From: Rhodospirillaceae bacterium
GTDB lineage: Bacteria; Pseudomonadota; Alphaproteobacteria; Thalassobaculales; Thalassobaculaceae
Length of the DNA stretch: 64,000 nucleotides
Reading direction: 5' to 3'
Assembly: GCA_018401495.1 (NCBI GenBank)
Contig: JAGYJX010000025.1
Location: forward strand, 1-64,000
Positions 53,214 through 62,696 of this stretch are shown here, in pieces. Within the stretch, counting starts at the first letter, position 1. Every line of letters starts with the position of its first letter. A model generated the notes under the pieces. It saw nothing but the letters and a program-made list of their open reading frames with translations, was not told the DNA's origin and made no database searches. Both the position numbers and the translations under genes were made by a program.

Positions 53214-54911
53214 TCAGCGGCGGCCGTTTTCCGCCCGGCGCGCGTCAGGAAGCCGCTCGGCGTACCCGACCGCCATGTCGAGGTATTCGCGGGCGCGATG
53301 GCGCCAGTGACCGCCGTCGCGGCACGCCGGCGTGTCGAGATGCCAGATCGCCAGCACGGCGCGGCGCAACGCCCGGCATCCCTTGTAGAACGCCACCAGA
53401 TCGGCGGGCGGACAGTCGCCCGTCCGCTCGCCATACGCCTCCAGCAACCACGCTTCGACGTGCGTCTGGCCGAGCCGCTCGCATTCCATCGCCAGATAGC
53501 CGAGCTCATCCACCGGGTCGGTCAGCCGCAGGTCGCGGTCGAACTCCAGGCAGTCGGTGACGACGAGGTCAGGCTCGAGGTAGACGTGCTCCGGCCTCAG
53601 GTCGCCGTGTCCCTCGAGGATGCGTCCGGCCCGGACGCGCTCGTCAAGCCGCCTCCCGTCTACGTCGATGTAACGCGACAGGCGTTCGACGGCACGGTGC
53701 ACGAGATCGCCCGGCAGGCCCAGTTCCGAGCGCTGAAGCTCGCCCGAGGTGTAGGCAAGGGATCGCCGGAAGCGCTGACGGTAGTCGGGCTCCAGAAACG
53801 GCTCGGGGCGCGCTTCGGCGTAGAACGCCGCCATCCGCTCGGCGACGGCCAGGACCTGGTGGCGTCGCAGCCGGCCGGACAGCGCCAGTGCCTCCAGGGT
53901 GCCGGTAGCCGGCAGGCGCCGCATCGTCACCAGCCACTCGACGGCGTCGCCCTCTCCGCCGAGGGCCAAGGCGCTGCCGGCGTCGCGGGTCAGCGCGAGG
54001 ACGCCGAGATAGACGTCGGGCGCCAGCCGCCGGTTCAGCCGGACCTCCTCCTCGCAGAAGTGCCGGCGCCGCTCGAGGGTCGCGAAATCCAGGCGCTCCC
54101 GGCGGATCGGCTTCTTCATCTTGTAGGCACGGCGGTTGGTCAGGAAGACCCACGACATGCTGGTCTCGCACGCGGTCACCGGTCCCGCTTCGCTCGGGTA
54201 GGCGGCCGGGCTCGACAGGAACGCCACCTTCTCCACGAGCCCCACGGCCTCGGGCTCGATCGCCGCCTCCAGCGACGGAAATCGGCTCAGCAACGCGACG
54301 ACCTCGTCGTCCGACACCTGGTGGAAGTCCCGGTAGAACTGCCCCACCGCGCCGAACCGCCTCGGCTTCTCCAGGCACACGATCTCGTCGGCCTCGTCGG
54401 CGAGCGCTTCGATCGTCCCGGCGGGCGCCACCGGCACCGCCAGCACCAGCTGGTCCGGACCCTGCCGGCGCACCGCGCGCAGGGCGGCGCGCGTCGTGGC
54501 GCCGGTGGCGATGCCGTCATCGACGACGATCACGGTCCGGGACCGCAACGCCACCGATGGCCGCCCGGCAAGGTAAAGGGCCCGGCGGCGATCGATTTCC
54601 CGAAGCTGCCGGCGCGCCTCGGCCTCGACATAGCCTCGGGATACGCCGGCCCGGCGCATGACCTCCGGGTTGGTGACGATCTCCGGCCGATCGCCGTCGA
54701 CCACGGCGCCGACGGCGATCTCGGGCTGCGATGGCGCGCCGATCTTGCCCACCAGGAGGACGTCGAGCGGCGCCGACAACGCGCGCGCCACCTCGCAAGC
54801 GACCGGCAGACCGCCGCGCAGCAGCGCCAGCACCACCGGACGGCGATCGCGAAGATGGTCGAGCGCCTGCCCCAGGCGCCGGCCGGCATCCTTGCGATCC
54901 GCAAACATCAT
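53214..54911 (-). CDS. Phosphoribosyltransferase-kinase-like fusion protein
   Basis: 565 residues in one uninterrupted frame. Residues 1-220 form a type I phosphoribosyltransferase domain (COG1926-like) with the PRPP loop TVIVVDDGIATGATT at 126-140. Residues about 230-550 resemble the COG2187 aminoglycoside-phosphotransferase-type domain: SWVFLTNRRAYKMKKPI near the start, the catalytic HGDLRPEHVYL at about 435 and DCLEFDRDLRL as the metal-binding segment. Both domains are usually separate genes, often near universal stress genes. Here a stress protein gene lies just upstream. The substrates are unknown; a nucleotide-metabolism or phosphorylation role under stress is inference. Confidence 0.82.
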   Translation of the reverse strand: MMFADRKDAGRRLGQALDHLRDRRPVVLALLRGGLPVACEVARALSAPLDVLLVGKIGAPSQPEIAVGAVVDGDRPEIVTNPEVMRRAGVSRGYVEAEARRQLREIDRRRALYLAGRPSVALRSRTVIVVDDGIATGATTRAALRAVRRQGPDQLVLAVPVAPAGTIEALADEADEIVCLEKPRRFGAVGQFYRDFHQVSDDEVVALLSRFPSLEAAIEPEAVGLVEKVAFLSSPAAYPSEAGPVTACETSMSWVFLTNRRAYKMKKPIRRERLDFATLERRRHFCEEEVRLNRRLAPDVYLGVLALTRDAGSALALGGEGDAVEWLVTMRRLPATGTLEALALSGRLRRHQVLAVAERMAAFYAEARPEPFLEPDYRQRFRRSLAYTSGELQRSELGLPGDLVHRAVERLSRYIDVDGRRLDERVRAGRILEGHGDLRPEHVYLEPDLVVTDCLEFDRDLRLTDPVDELGYLAMECERLGQTHVEAWLLEAYGERTGDCPPADLVAFYKGCRALRRAVLAIWHLDTPACRDGGHWRHRAREYLDMAVGYAERLPDARRAENGRR

Positions 54912-54957
54912 GCTCGACCTCCCGCCTCGCGGCGACGAAGCCCGCCGCGGCGAGGCG

Positions 54958-55414
54958 CTACCGCACGACCACGCAGGTGCAGGGCGCGGCGTGCGTCACC
55001 TTGTGCGACACGCTGCCGAGCAGCAGCCCCTCCAAATCACCGCGTCCGCGGCTGCCCATGACGATCATGTCGACCGCCTTGGCCCGCGCCGTCTCGACGA
55101 TCACCCGGCTCGGGTCGCCGACCAGGGTCAGCGCCTCGACGTCGGCTGAGGCCCCGCCCCCGGGCCGTGCGCTCGGCCGCGTCGAGGATCGCCCGGGACT
55201 GGACCTTCATCATCTCGGCTTCGCTGATGTCGACGTGCTCGACACGTCGGTAGCCCTGCAGATCCGCCGGCACCGCCGCCCACCCGTTGCGGCGCTGGGC
55301 GTGCAGGACGATCAGCCGGGCGGTGCGGTCGCGGGCCAGATCGCAGGCGAGGTCGAGAGCCTTCATGGCGCCCGGCGAGCCGTCGGTGGGATGCAGGATG
55401 ATCTTGGGGTCCAC
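54958..55414 (-). CDS. Universal stress protein (UspA family); one-base frameshift
   Basis: About 152 residues. MDPKIILHPTDGSPGAMKAL is the N-terminal nucleotide-site strand and loop. After a break near 55165 the third frame continues ASADVEALTLVGDPSRVI and then the ATP-binding motif GSRGRGDLEGLLLGSVS, ending CTCVVV and TAG at 54958. The frame change is one base in a CCCCGGGCC context. Full length for a single-domain Usp with ATP motif. It is 46 bases upstream of the phosphoribosyltransferase-kinase fusion. Confidence 0.85.
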
Positions 55415-55526
55415 GGCACACCCTCCGGGCTGTCGATCCGAAACCGGATTCCCGGTCCCGGAAACCCGGAGACCACCCTAGTGGCACCCACCGCGTCTCG
55501 CCTTGACCTCGCTCAAACCGCGTCCC

Positions 55527-56801
55527 CTATCCGAAGATGTCGGCGGCGATGCCGGCATACCAGCCGAGCGATTCCTGATAATTGCCTCGGCGCACCGACA
55601 GGTCCTCGCCGGTCTGACTGACGAAGGTGGAGGTCGCGGCGATCTTGCCGTCCCCGGCAGCGTACTGGCCGCCCACCTTGACCCCGTCCTCGGCCTCGAT
55701 AAGGCTCCAGCAGGTGTTGGAGTAGCGTGCCGGGAAAACCTTGGATCCGGTCAGTTCGCCGCGGATCTGCATGGCCGCGATCTTCGCCTGGCTGTTGGCC
55801 GAGAACGCCGATTTCGGCATGTCGCCGGCGATGCAGGCGTCGCCGACGACGTAGACCGATGCATCGACCTTGGACCGCATCGAAGCCGGGTCGATCGGGC
55901 AGAACCCGCTGGCGTCGGTCAGCCCGGCGGCGGTCGCGATCTCGCCGGCCCGCTGCTTCGGGATGACGTTGACCAGCGCGCCCTTGAAGGTATCCAGGTC
56001 GGTCGTCACCTGTGCCACTCGCCACGTCGACGCCCTTGATGCCGCCGTGCACGTCCGGACCGTACCACTCGACCATGCCCGGGTAGTGCTTCTCCCAACC
56101 CTCCGCGAACAGACCCTGCTTGGAGAACGAGGGTTTCGGGTCGAGCACCACGATCCTGCAGTCGGTGAAGCCCTTGGCCTTCAGGACGTGCGCCATCATC
56201 GACACCCTCTCGTACGGTCCCGGCGGGCAGCGGTAGGGGTTCGGCGGCGCGATCATGACGATCTGTTCGCCGTTGCCGATCGCGTCCAGCCGCGCCTTCA
56301 GGAGCGTGGTCTGCGGCCCGGCCTTCCAGGCGTGCGGCATGATCTCGCTCGCCGCCTCGAGTAGCCCGGCACGGAATCCCAGATCAGGTCGATCCCGGGC
56401 GACACCACCAGGCGGTCGTACGGCACCTTGGCCCCGTCGGCCATCACGACCTGCTTGGCCGCCCGGTCGATCGACGCGGCGCGGGCGTTGACGACCGCGA
56501 TGCCGTAGCCCGACGACAGCTTCTCGTAGCCGTGCGTGATCGAGTCGAGGTCGCGGAAGCCGCCCAGATAGAGGTTGGAGAAGAAGCAGGTGGTGTAGCG
56601 GCTGTTCTGCTCGATCAGCGTGACGTCGATCGCGCCGGCGCTGTCCTTGGCGATCTGCCGCGCCGCCGTCCCGCCGCCGGCACCGCCGCCGATGATGACG
56701 ACCTTCGGCTTGGACTGCGCCCGCAGAACGGTAGGGGCGGCGAGCCCGACGGCGGCGGCGGCGCCGAGCAGGCCGAAACGACGGCGGGAAAGCGGAAGCA
56801 T
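55527..56801 (-). CDS. soxF: SoxF / flavocytochrome c sulfide dehydrogenase flavoprotein; frame interrupted
   Basis: About 425 residues. SRRRFGLLGAAAAVGL is a Tat signal; VVIIGGGAGGGTAARQIA is the FAD loop. RYTTCFFSNLYLGG contains the Cys expected to bind FAD covalently in FCSD. SGFCPIDP and VGDACIAGDMPKSAFSAN carry the redox-active region, and the C-terminal FCSD domain ends WYAGIAADIFG. Breaks near 56365 (SVPGYS joins MPHAWKAGPQTTLLKA) and 56018 (GIKGVDVA joins AQVTTDLDTF) are each one base. It oxidises sulfide and passes electrons to the cytochrome encoded just upstream. It is the last gene of the sox operon. Confidence 0.85.
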
Positions 56802-56828
56802 GGCGGTCCTCCCTGGTTTGCCCTCACT

Positions 56829-57191
56829 TCAATCCGGTGAGAGCTTGGCGAAGTACGCGGCGAGCGCCGCGATCTCCTCGAGGCCGAGCGCGCCGGTCAC
56901 GCTGCGCATGACCTGGTTGTCGCGCTCGCCGTTCTTGTAGGCGAGCAACGCGTCGACGAACGCGTCGGTTGGGAGACCGACGATCGCCGGGACCCCGCCG
57001 TCGGCGTGCCCGGACACCTGGTGACAGGTGACGCACTGCGAGGACAGATACTCGCCGTAGGCCAGATCGCCGTCCGGCGCCGCCGACTCCGTGGCGGGCG
57101 CCCCGGCGACCGACGCCAGGGCCGCCATCGAGGCCGTCACCGCGATCACCAGCAGGCGCCGCGTCCATGTCCAGGCTGTCGCGTCGATCAT
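56829..57191 (-). CDS. Monoheme cytochrome c, SoxE/FccA-like
   Basis: 120 residues, frame intact. A signal peptide (RRLLVIAVTASMAALASVAGA) is followed by one heme site CVTCHQ and an axial Met in NQVMRSVTGALGLEEIAALAAYFAKL. The position between soxD and soxF, and the partner flavoprotein, identify it as the electron acceptor of SoxF. It has one heme, whereas Paracoccus SoxE has two, so I leave it unnamed. Periplasmic. Confidence 0.85.
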   Translation of the reverse strand: MIDATAWTWTRRLLVIAVTASMAALASVAGAPATESAAPDGDLAYGEYLSSQCVTCHQVSGHADGGVPAIVGLPTDAFVDALLAYKNGERDNQVMRSVTGALGLEEIAALAAYFAKLSPD

Positions 57192-57215
57192 TGCGCCATC
57201 CCCCGGCGGGAGCGA

Positions 57216-58307
57216 TCAGTCGACCCTCGCCGCACCCTCGTTCTCCGAGTTCGCCCCCGGCGTCACGTCCAGGACCCGGGCCCGCATGACGATCCGTACT
57301 TCAGGCTTGCACTCGCGCATGCAGGGTTCCGCCGTCGCCGCGTAATGCGGCTCCTGGGGGCGGGTGTCGTCGATGAAGTTCGCCTCGTTCGGCAACCGCA
57401 CCTCCGCGAAATTGTCGCGCGAGAGCTCGAAGCCGTCGTCGGTCACCACGTCGTTGAGATACAGCAGGTATGCCGTTACCGCGTAGACCTCGTCATCGGT
57501 GAGCGAGCGGGCGTCCCCGAAAGGCATGGCGCGGCGGACGTAGTCGTAAACCGTCGAGAGGTATGGCCAGTAGGAGCCAATGGTCTTCTCCGGTCGGTCG
57601 GCCTTGAGCGAGCCGTGGCCACCGGCGAGCACCGGCCAGCGGCCGACGCCCTCGCCGAAATCGCCGTGGCAGCTGGCGCAGCGCTCGGTGAACAGCACCT
57701 CGCCCTCGGCCACGGTTCCGCGACCCGCCGGGAGCCCGGTGCCGTCGGCCCGGACGTCGATGTCCCAGGCGGCGACCTCCTCCGCCGTGGCCACGCGGCC
57801 GAGACGGAAGACGCCGTGCGAGGCGACCGGCCGGTCCAGGGGAGCCGGTCCTGCCGCGGGCTGCGCGGGGGCCGCTGCCGGGGTCGCCTTGGGCTCGACC
57901 GGTGCCGCCGACTTTGCGGGTTCGGCGTAGCGCGCCAGGTAGGCGGTGACGTCGGCCCGATCCGCCGCGTCCTTCAGCCCGGGGAAGACCATCCGGTTGC
58001 CCTTGATGCTGGTGCGCGGTGATTCGAGGTAGCCGTCAAGGGATTCCGCGGTCCACACCAGGCCCGCGGCACCGGCCTCGATCATCGGCTTCGAATACTT
58101 GAAGCCCTCGGCCGTGCCGGCAGTCCGGCCGATCACCCCGTTCAATTGCGGGCCGATCCGGTGCTTGGCGCCCTCGCCGACCTGGTGGCAGGCCGCGCAT
58201 TTCTTGAAGACCGCCTCGCCCTTGTCGGGGTCGCCGGACGCCGCGGCGTGAACCGGGATCAGGAGCGCGAGGCCGAGGGCCAGCGCGGCGCTAGGAGACT
58301 TCAACAT
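57216..58307 (-). CDS. soxD: SoxD diheme cytochrome c (sulfane dehydrogenase subunit)
   Basis: 363 residues, frame intact. Signal peptide (SPSAALALGLALLIPVHAAA), then an N-terminal class I cytochrome with heme site CAACHQ, a Pro/Ala-rich linker at about 150-180, and a C-terminal cytochrome with CASCHGD. It forms the heterotetramer with SoxC, removing six electrons from the sulfane sulfur bound to SoxY. The ATG at 58307 lies inside the end of soxC (17-base overlap), so translation is coupled. Confidence 0.92.
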   Translation of the reverse strand: MLKSPSAALALGLALLIPVHAAASGDPDKGEAVFKKCAACHQVGEGAKHRIGPQLNGVIGRTAGTAEGFKYSKPMIEAGAAGLVWTAESLDGYLESPRTSIKGNRMVFPGLKDAADRADVTAYLARYAEPAKSAAPVEPKATPAAAPAQPAAGPAPLDRPVASHGVFRLGRVATAEEVAAWDIDVRADGTGLPAGRGTVAEGEVLFTERCASCHGDFGEGVGRWPVLAGGHGSLKADRPEKTIGSYWPYLSTVYDYVRRAMPFGDARSLTDDEVYAVTAYLLYLNDVVTDDGFELSRDNFAEVRLPNEANFIDDTRPQEPHYAATAEPCMRECKPEVRIVMRARVLDVTPGANSENEGAARVD

Positions 58308-59584
58308 TCTCGACCGTCCCGTCGGCTCGGACATGCCAGGTCTGGATGCCGTTGTTGTGATAGATCGAGTTCTCGCCGCGGGCCGCCCGCAGGGCGTCCT
58401 TGGTCGGCTGCACGAACCCGGCCTCGTCGATCGCCCGCGACTGCAGCAGCAGTTCCGAGCCGTCCCAGTCGACGTCGAGGTAGAAGCGGTGCAGCGCCTT
58501 CGTCAGGCTCGGCCCGTCGAGGCGCGCGGTCGTCCAGTTGCGGCCGCCGTCCAGCGAGACGTCGACGCGCTTGATCCGGCCGTTGCCGGACCAGGCGAGG
58601 CCGGTGACGACGGCCTTGCCGCGGCCGTGAGCGATCGGCGCCTGCGGGCTCGGGCTGGTGATCACCGACTTCACGTCCATCACCCAGGTGAACCGCCGGG
58701 CGGTGCCGTCGGCCAGCAGGTCGGTGTACTTGGAGGTCTCCTCGCGCTGCTGCCAGGGCTGGTCGCCGACCTCGATCCGGCGCAGCCACTTGACCCACAT
58801 GTTGCCTTCCCAGCCGGGCACCACCAGCCGCACCGGGTAGCCCTGCTCCGGGCGCAGCGCCTCGCCGTTCATCCTGAACGCCACGAGGCAGTCGTCGAGC
58901 GCCTTTTCGATCGGGATCGACCGGGTCATCGCCGAGGAATCCGCGCCCTCGGGCAGGATCCATTTCGCCGACGGCCCGCAGGCCCGCCTCGTCCAGGAGG
59001 TGCTTCAGCCGGACACCGGTGTAGGCGACGCAGTGCACCATGCCGTGGGTGTACTGGCAGCCGTTGAGCTGGGCGCCCCGCCACTCCATGCCGGAATTGG
59101 CCGCGCACTCCAGGAAGTAGACGTGGTTCTCGCGCGGGAACCGCTGCAGGTCCTGCATGGTGAAGACCAGCGGCGTGTCGACCAGGCCGTTGATCATCAG
59201 CCTGTGCATCGACGGTTCGATCTCGGCGATGCCGCCGTGGTGGCGCTCGAAGCACAGGCCGTTCGGCGTGATGATGCCGTCGAGCTCGTGCAGCGGCGTG
59301 AAGCTGACCGAACTCTCGCGCGCCGCCGTCAGCCACTCGACGTCGCGGCGCACCACGTGGGACTCGAACCGCGACGGCGTCCCGTAGGGCCGGCTGGCGA
59401 CACCGTCGCCCAGCATCCGGTTCCAGTCCTGGATCTCGGTGATCGCCGGCTCGCCGGCGGCGGCCGGTCGCGCGGCCGCCATCCCGGAGGCAACGGCGGC
59501 GCCGCCCACCGCCAGCCCGCCCGCCAGGAACCGGCGCCGGCTGGGTGGCGACAGGGTCTTTGTGGCTTCGCTCTTCTCGGTCAT
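58291..59584 (-). CDS. soxC: SoxC molybdenum-dependent sulfane dehydrogenase subunit; one-base frameshift
   Basis: About 431 residues of the sulfite-oxidase family. SRRRFLAGGLAVGGAAVASG is a Tat signal, as needed for a molybdopterin enzyme. LECAANSGMEWRG carries the Cys ligand of molybdenum, and THGMVHCVAYTG follows. The C-terminal Mo-co dimerisation domain includes LVVPGWEGNMWVKWL. The frame breaks near 58970, in GGCGAAATGG; one base restores AVG-KWILPEGADSSAMTRSI. With SoxD it makes full oxidation of thiosulfate to sulfate possible, without sulfur globules. Confidence 0.9.
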
Positions 59585-59628
59585 CGCGCTCCTCGACGAC
59601 GATACTCGGGTGATGCGGGGTCCGGGGG

Positions 59629-61320
59629 TCACGACGCGACCTTCACGGACCGGTTCTCCTCCAGGCGGACCACCGGGTTGCGGGCCAGGTAGCCCTCGAC
59701 GACGTCCCAGATCGGCGGGCCCTCGGTCGCCTCGTTGACCGACGCCCAGCCGGCCACCACGTAGTCGCGGTCCGGCGCGATAGGCTCGCCGTTCTTCAGC
59801 AGCGTCATCTCGGAGATCCGGCTGCCGATGGCTGCCGACGGGTCGATCCGGTAGCCCATGCCGCCGACCCGGACCATGTCGCCGCCCTGCTGGTAGTAGG
59901 GGTCGGCGTTGAACAGGTTGTCGGCGACGTCCTCGAGGATGTCCTTGATCAACGAACCGGGCATCGCCGAGCGATACGCCGCGGGATAGGTCATGGCGCA
60001 GGCGTTGTGCAGGTCCTCGACCGTGATCGCCTGCCCGGGCAGCAGCGAGGTGCCCCATCGGAACCCCGGGGACAGCGCGATCTCGGCGTCGCGCTCGGCC
60101 AGCAGCGCCTGGCAGATCAGGTCGTCGAAGGTGCCGTTGAAGTTGCCGCGCCGGTACAGCAGCGACTCGGTGGTCGCGAGCTTGCGACCGAGTTCGGCCT
60201 CGTAGGGCGCGCGGACCTTGTCGACCAGCGCCGTCATCTCCGGATCCGGCCGGATCACGTCGGAAAACACCGGGATCAGGCGGTAGGAGAAGCTCCGAAC
60301 CGCGCCGTCGCGCACGTCGAGGTCGAGGCGCGAGACGAACTTGCCGTTCGAGCCCGAGGCGATCACCAGGGTGTTGCCGACCGTCACCGGCTCCGGCAGC
60401 GCATCGTGGGTGTGCCCGGTCAGGATGACGTCGATGCCCGGCACCCGGCTCGCCAGCTTGCGGTCGACGTCGAAGCCGTTGTGCGACAGCAGGACGATCA
60501 GCTCGGCGCCGTCGGCGCGCGCGGCGGCGACGTTCTTGGCGACCTCGGCCTCGCGGATGCCGAACGACCAGGTCGGGAACATCCATCCCGGGTTGGCGAT
60601 CGGCGTGTACGGGAAAGCCTGGCCGACCACCCCGACCTTGACCCCGCCGCGCTCGACGATGCGGTAGGCGTCGAAGGCCGGCTCGTTCCACTCGCTGTCG
60701 TAGATGTTGCCGCCGAGGAACGGGAACGGCAGGCTCTCGACCAGCTCCTTCACGCGCTCGGTGCCGTAGGTGAACTCCCAATGCCCGGTCATGGCGTCCG
60801 GCTGCAGGGCGTTCATCACCTCGACCATGTCGGCGCCGCGGGTCTGGTTGGCGGTGTAGCTGCCCTGCCAGGTGTCGCCGCCGTCCAGCAGCAGCATGGC
60901 GTCGCCGCGCTCGTCGCGGATCCGCCGGACCACCCGGGCGACCCGGTCCATGCCGCCCATCGTGCCGTAGCTGCGGGCAAGGGCGGTGAAGTCCTCGGAG
61001 GTCAGGGCGTAGGCGTGCGGCGTGCCCGGCTCGATGCCGTACAGCTTCAGGAAGTCGGCGCCGGTGACGTGCGGCGGCAGGCCGGCGACCTCGCCGACGC
61101 CGAGGTTGATCGACGGCTCCCGGAAGTAGATCGGCTTGAGCTGGGCGTGGATGTCGGTGATGTGCACCAGGGTGACGTTGCCGTGCGCCGGCATGTCGAT
61201 CAGATCGCCCTCGGTCAGCGCCTGCTGCGCCGCCGCCCGGCTCCACCGCCCCACGACCGCGGGGCCGACGATGGCGGTGACCGCCGTGGCGGCCATCAGG
61301 AACTCGCGCCTCGAGAACAT
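59629..61320 (-). CDS. soxB: SoxB thiosulfohydrolase
   Basis: 563 residues, frame intact. SRREFLMAATAVTAIVG is a Tat signal. It is a 5'-nucleotidase-type dimanganese enzyme: VHITDIHAQLKPIYFREPS is the first metal motif, DGGDTWQGS the second. TGHWEFTYG, in place of the GNHEF of nucleotidases, is the SoxB hallmark, followed by LSHNGFD and TGHTHDALP. It hydrolyses the terminal sulfonate from SoxY-bound cysteine S-thiosulfonate as sulfate. The start at ATG 61320 is set by the Tat signal. Confidence 0.95.
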   Translation of the reverse strand: MFSRREFLMAATAVTAIVGPAVVGRWSRAAAQQALTEGDLIDMPAHGNVTLVHITDIHAQLKPIYFREPSINLGVGEVAGLPPHVTGADFLKLYGIEPGTPHAYALTSEDFTALARSYGTMGGMDRVARVVRRIRDERGDAMLLLDGGDTWQGSYTANQTRGADMVEVMNALQPDAMTGHWEFTYGTERVKELVESLPFPFLGGNIYDSEWNEPAFDAYRIVERGGVKVGVVGQAFPYTPIANPGWMFPTWSFGIREAEVAKNVAAARADGAELIVLLSHNGFDVDRKLASRVPGIDVILTGHTHDALPEPVTVGNTLVIASGSNGKFVSRLDLDVRDGAVRSFSYRLIPVFSDVIRPDPEMTALVDKVRAPYEAELGRKLATTESLLYRRGNFNGTFDDLICQALLAERDAEIALSPGFRWGTSLLPGQAITVEDLHNACAMTYPAAYRSAMPGSLIKDILEDVADNLFNADPYYQQGGDMVRVGGMGYRIDPSAAIGSRISEMTLLKNGEPIAPDRDYVVAGWASVNEATEGPPIWDVVEGYLARNPVVRLEENRSVKVAS

Positions 61321-61430
61321 CCGAACCTCCGGCAAGCCGCTCCCGTTCGCCGGCACGATGCCCGACGCGGAGCTCTCGGTTTCCTCAAATCCCGGGCCGG
61401 CGTGGATCCGACGATCCGCGCCGGCGACTG

Positions 61431-62291
61431 TCAGTGCCGCACCGCCGGCGTCTCGACCGCGAGGCCGGTACCGCGCCAGGTCACGTAGACCTCAAGCGCG
61501 ATCAGGTCGTCCGAGAACGCCTTCGGGGTGGTCGCCCGGGTATCGCGGACGCATCCGCGCAACCGGCCATGCAGCGAGACCACGTCGGCGTCCTTCAGCC
61601 GGTAGGTCGGGAAGCCGTTGACGTTGCCCTGGCTCAGGTGGTCGGCGCGTATGTACTTGCCGTTGTTCTGCTCGTGGCAGGAGGCGCAGGACAGGTTCAA
61701 CTGCCCGGTGCGGGTGTAGTAGAGGTCCTTGCCCTTGTCCCACCAGCTCTGCATGGCGCCCTGGGTCAGGTCGACCGCCACCGGCGCCCCGAGCGACTGG
61801 TGCTTGATGTAGGTGACCAGGGCCTTCTGGTCGGCGTGGTCGAACTTGTAGGGCTCGGCCTGCATGTTGTTCTTGCGGCAGGCGTCGACCTGGAGTTCGA
61901 GGTTGACCGGCTTGCCGGCGGCGGCGTTCCACTTCGGATAGTGGGCGCCGACGCCCTTCATGGACTCGGCGGCGTCGCCGTGGCAGGAGGCGCAGGACTT
62001 GCCGGCGGCTCCCTGTACCGTCTTCCAGATCTCGGCGCCGCGCTCGACGTACAGCATGGCCGGGTTCGCGAAGCTGTCCTGCTGCAGCGCCCTGGTTTCG
62101 TCGGTGCGGTAGTGCCAGCCCGACACCACCTCGTCGAACGGATGGCCTTCCGGCGCCTTGGCGCGGGTGACGAGCTCGACCTCGCCGTCGATGACGAGCT
62201 TGTCCTCCACCGGGTCGGCCCGCAGGCCCGCCCCGGCCAGCCCGACGGCCAGGATCCCGACTGCCATCGGTACGATCGTTCTCAGTCTCAC
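61431..62291 (-). CDS. soxA: SoxA diheme cytochrome c
   Basis: 286 residues, frame intact. Sec signal (PMAVGILAVGLAGAGLRA), two heme sites CASCHGD and CASCHEQ, and the C-terminal RLRGCVRDTRA, whose Cys is the persulfide-modified axial ligand of the active-site heme. It forms SoxXA, which joins thiosulfate to the SoxY carrier Cys. The start is GTG 62291, ten bases after GGGAGG; ATG 62267 is an alternative. Confidence 0.93.
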   Translation of the reverse strand: MRLRTIVPMAVGILAVGLAGAGLRADPVEDKLVIDGEVELVTRAKAPEGHPFDEVVSGWHYRTDETRALQQDSFANPAMLYVERGAEIWKTVQGAAGKSCASCHGDAAESMKGVGAHYPKWNAAAGKPVNLELQVDACRKNNMQAEPYKFDHADQKALVTYIKHQSLGAPVAVDLTQGAMQSWWDKGKDLYYTRTGQLNLSCASCHEQNNGKYIRADHLSQGNVNGFPTYRLKDADVVSLHGRLRGCVRDTRATTPKAFSDDLIALEVYVTWRGTGLAVETPAVRH

Positions 62292-62347
62292 GGCGTTTAT
62301 CCTCCCTGTCCGGCGGCTTCGTCGTCCGCCCGATGACCGTCGGCCGC

Positions 62348-62674
62348 TTACTGGACCGCGATCGTGTTGTCGGCGGTGTAGACGGAGCCGTCGTCGTCCA
62401 CCCAGGTGAACGTGAAGGTGCCGCTCTCCATCACCTTGGCGGTGAACTCCAGATACGGGTTCGCGGAGATTGCCGGCGCCATGTCGCAAGCGAACACCGG
62501 CTGACCGTTGAAGGTGCAGGTGAACCTGTTGATGATCTTGCGCGGGATCGGCTTGCCGTCCTTGTCCTTGCGCTGACCGGATTCCATGTCGTGGCTGATC
62601 AGCGTCTTGATCGTGATCACTTCGCCCTTGGTCGCCTTGGCGGGGACCTTCACGCGGGGCTTCGGCGTTGCCAT
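62348..62674 (-). CDS. soxZ: SoxZ carrier subunit
   Basis: 108 residues, frame intact, no signal peptide; it is exported with SoxY, as known for the pair. PRVKVPAKATKGEVITIKTL, RKIINRFTCTFNGQPVF and FTFTWVDDDGSVYTA match SoxZ. It forms the SoxYZ sulfur carrier. The gap to soxY is 22 bases. Confidence 0.95.
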   Translation of the reverse strand: MATPKPRVKVPAKATKGEVITIKTLISHDMESGQRKDKDGKPIPRKIINRFTCTFNGQPVFACDMAPAISANPYLEFTAKVMESGTFTFTWVDDDGSVYTADNTIAVQ

Positions 62675-62696
62675 CGTCAGTGTGCCTCCTGTTCGC

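Noticed and set aside
58301..61246. A 981-codon minus-strand frame across soxB and soxC.
   Set aside because: The part over soxB is an out-of-frame shadow; only the part from 59584 on is real (SoxC), ending at the frame break near 58970.
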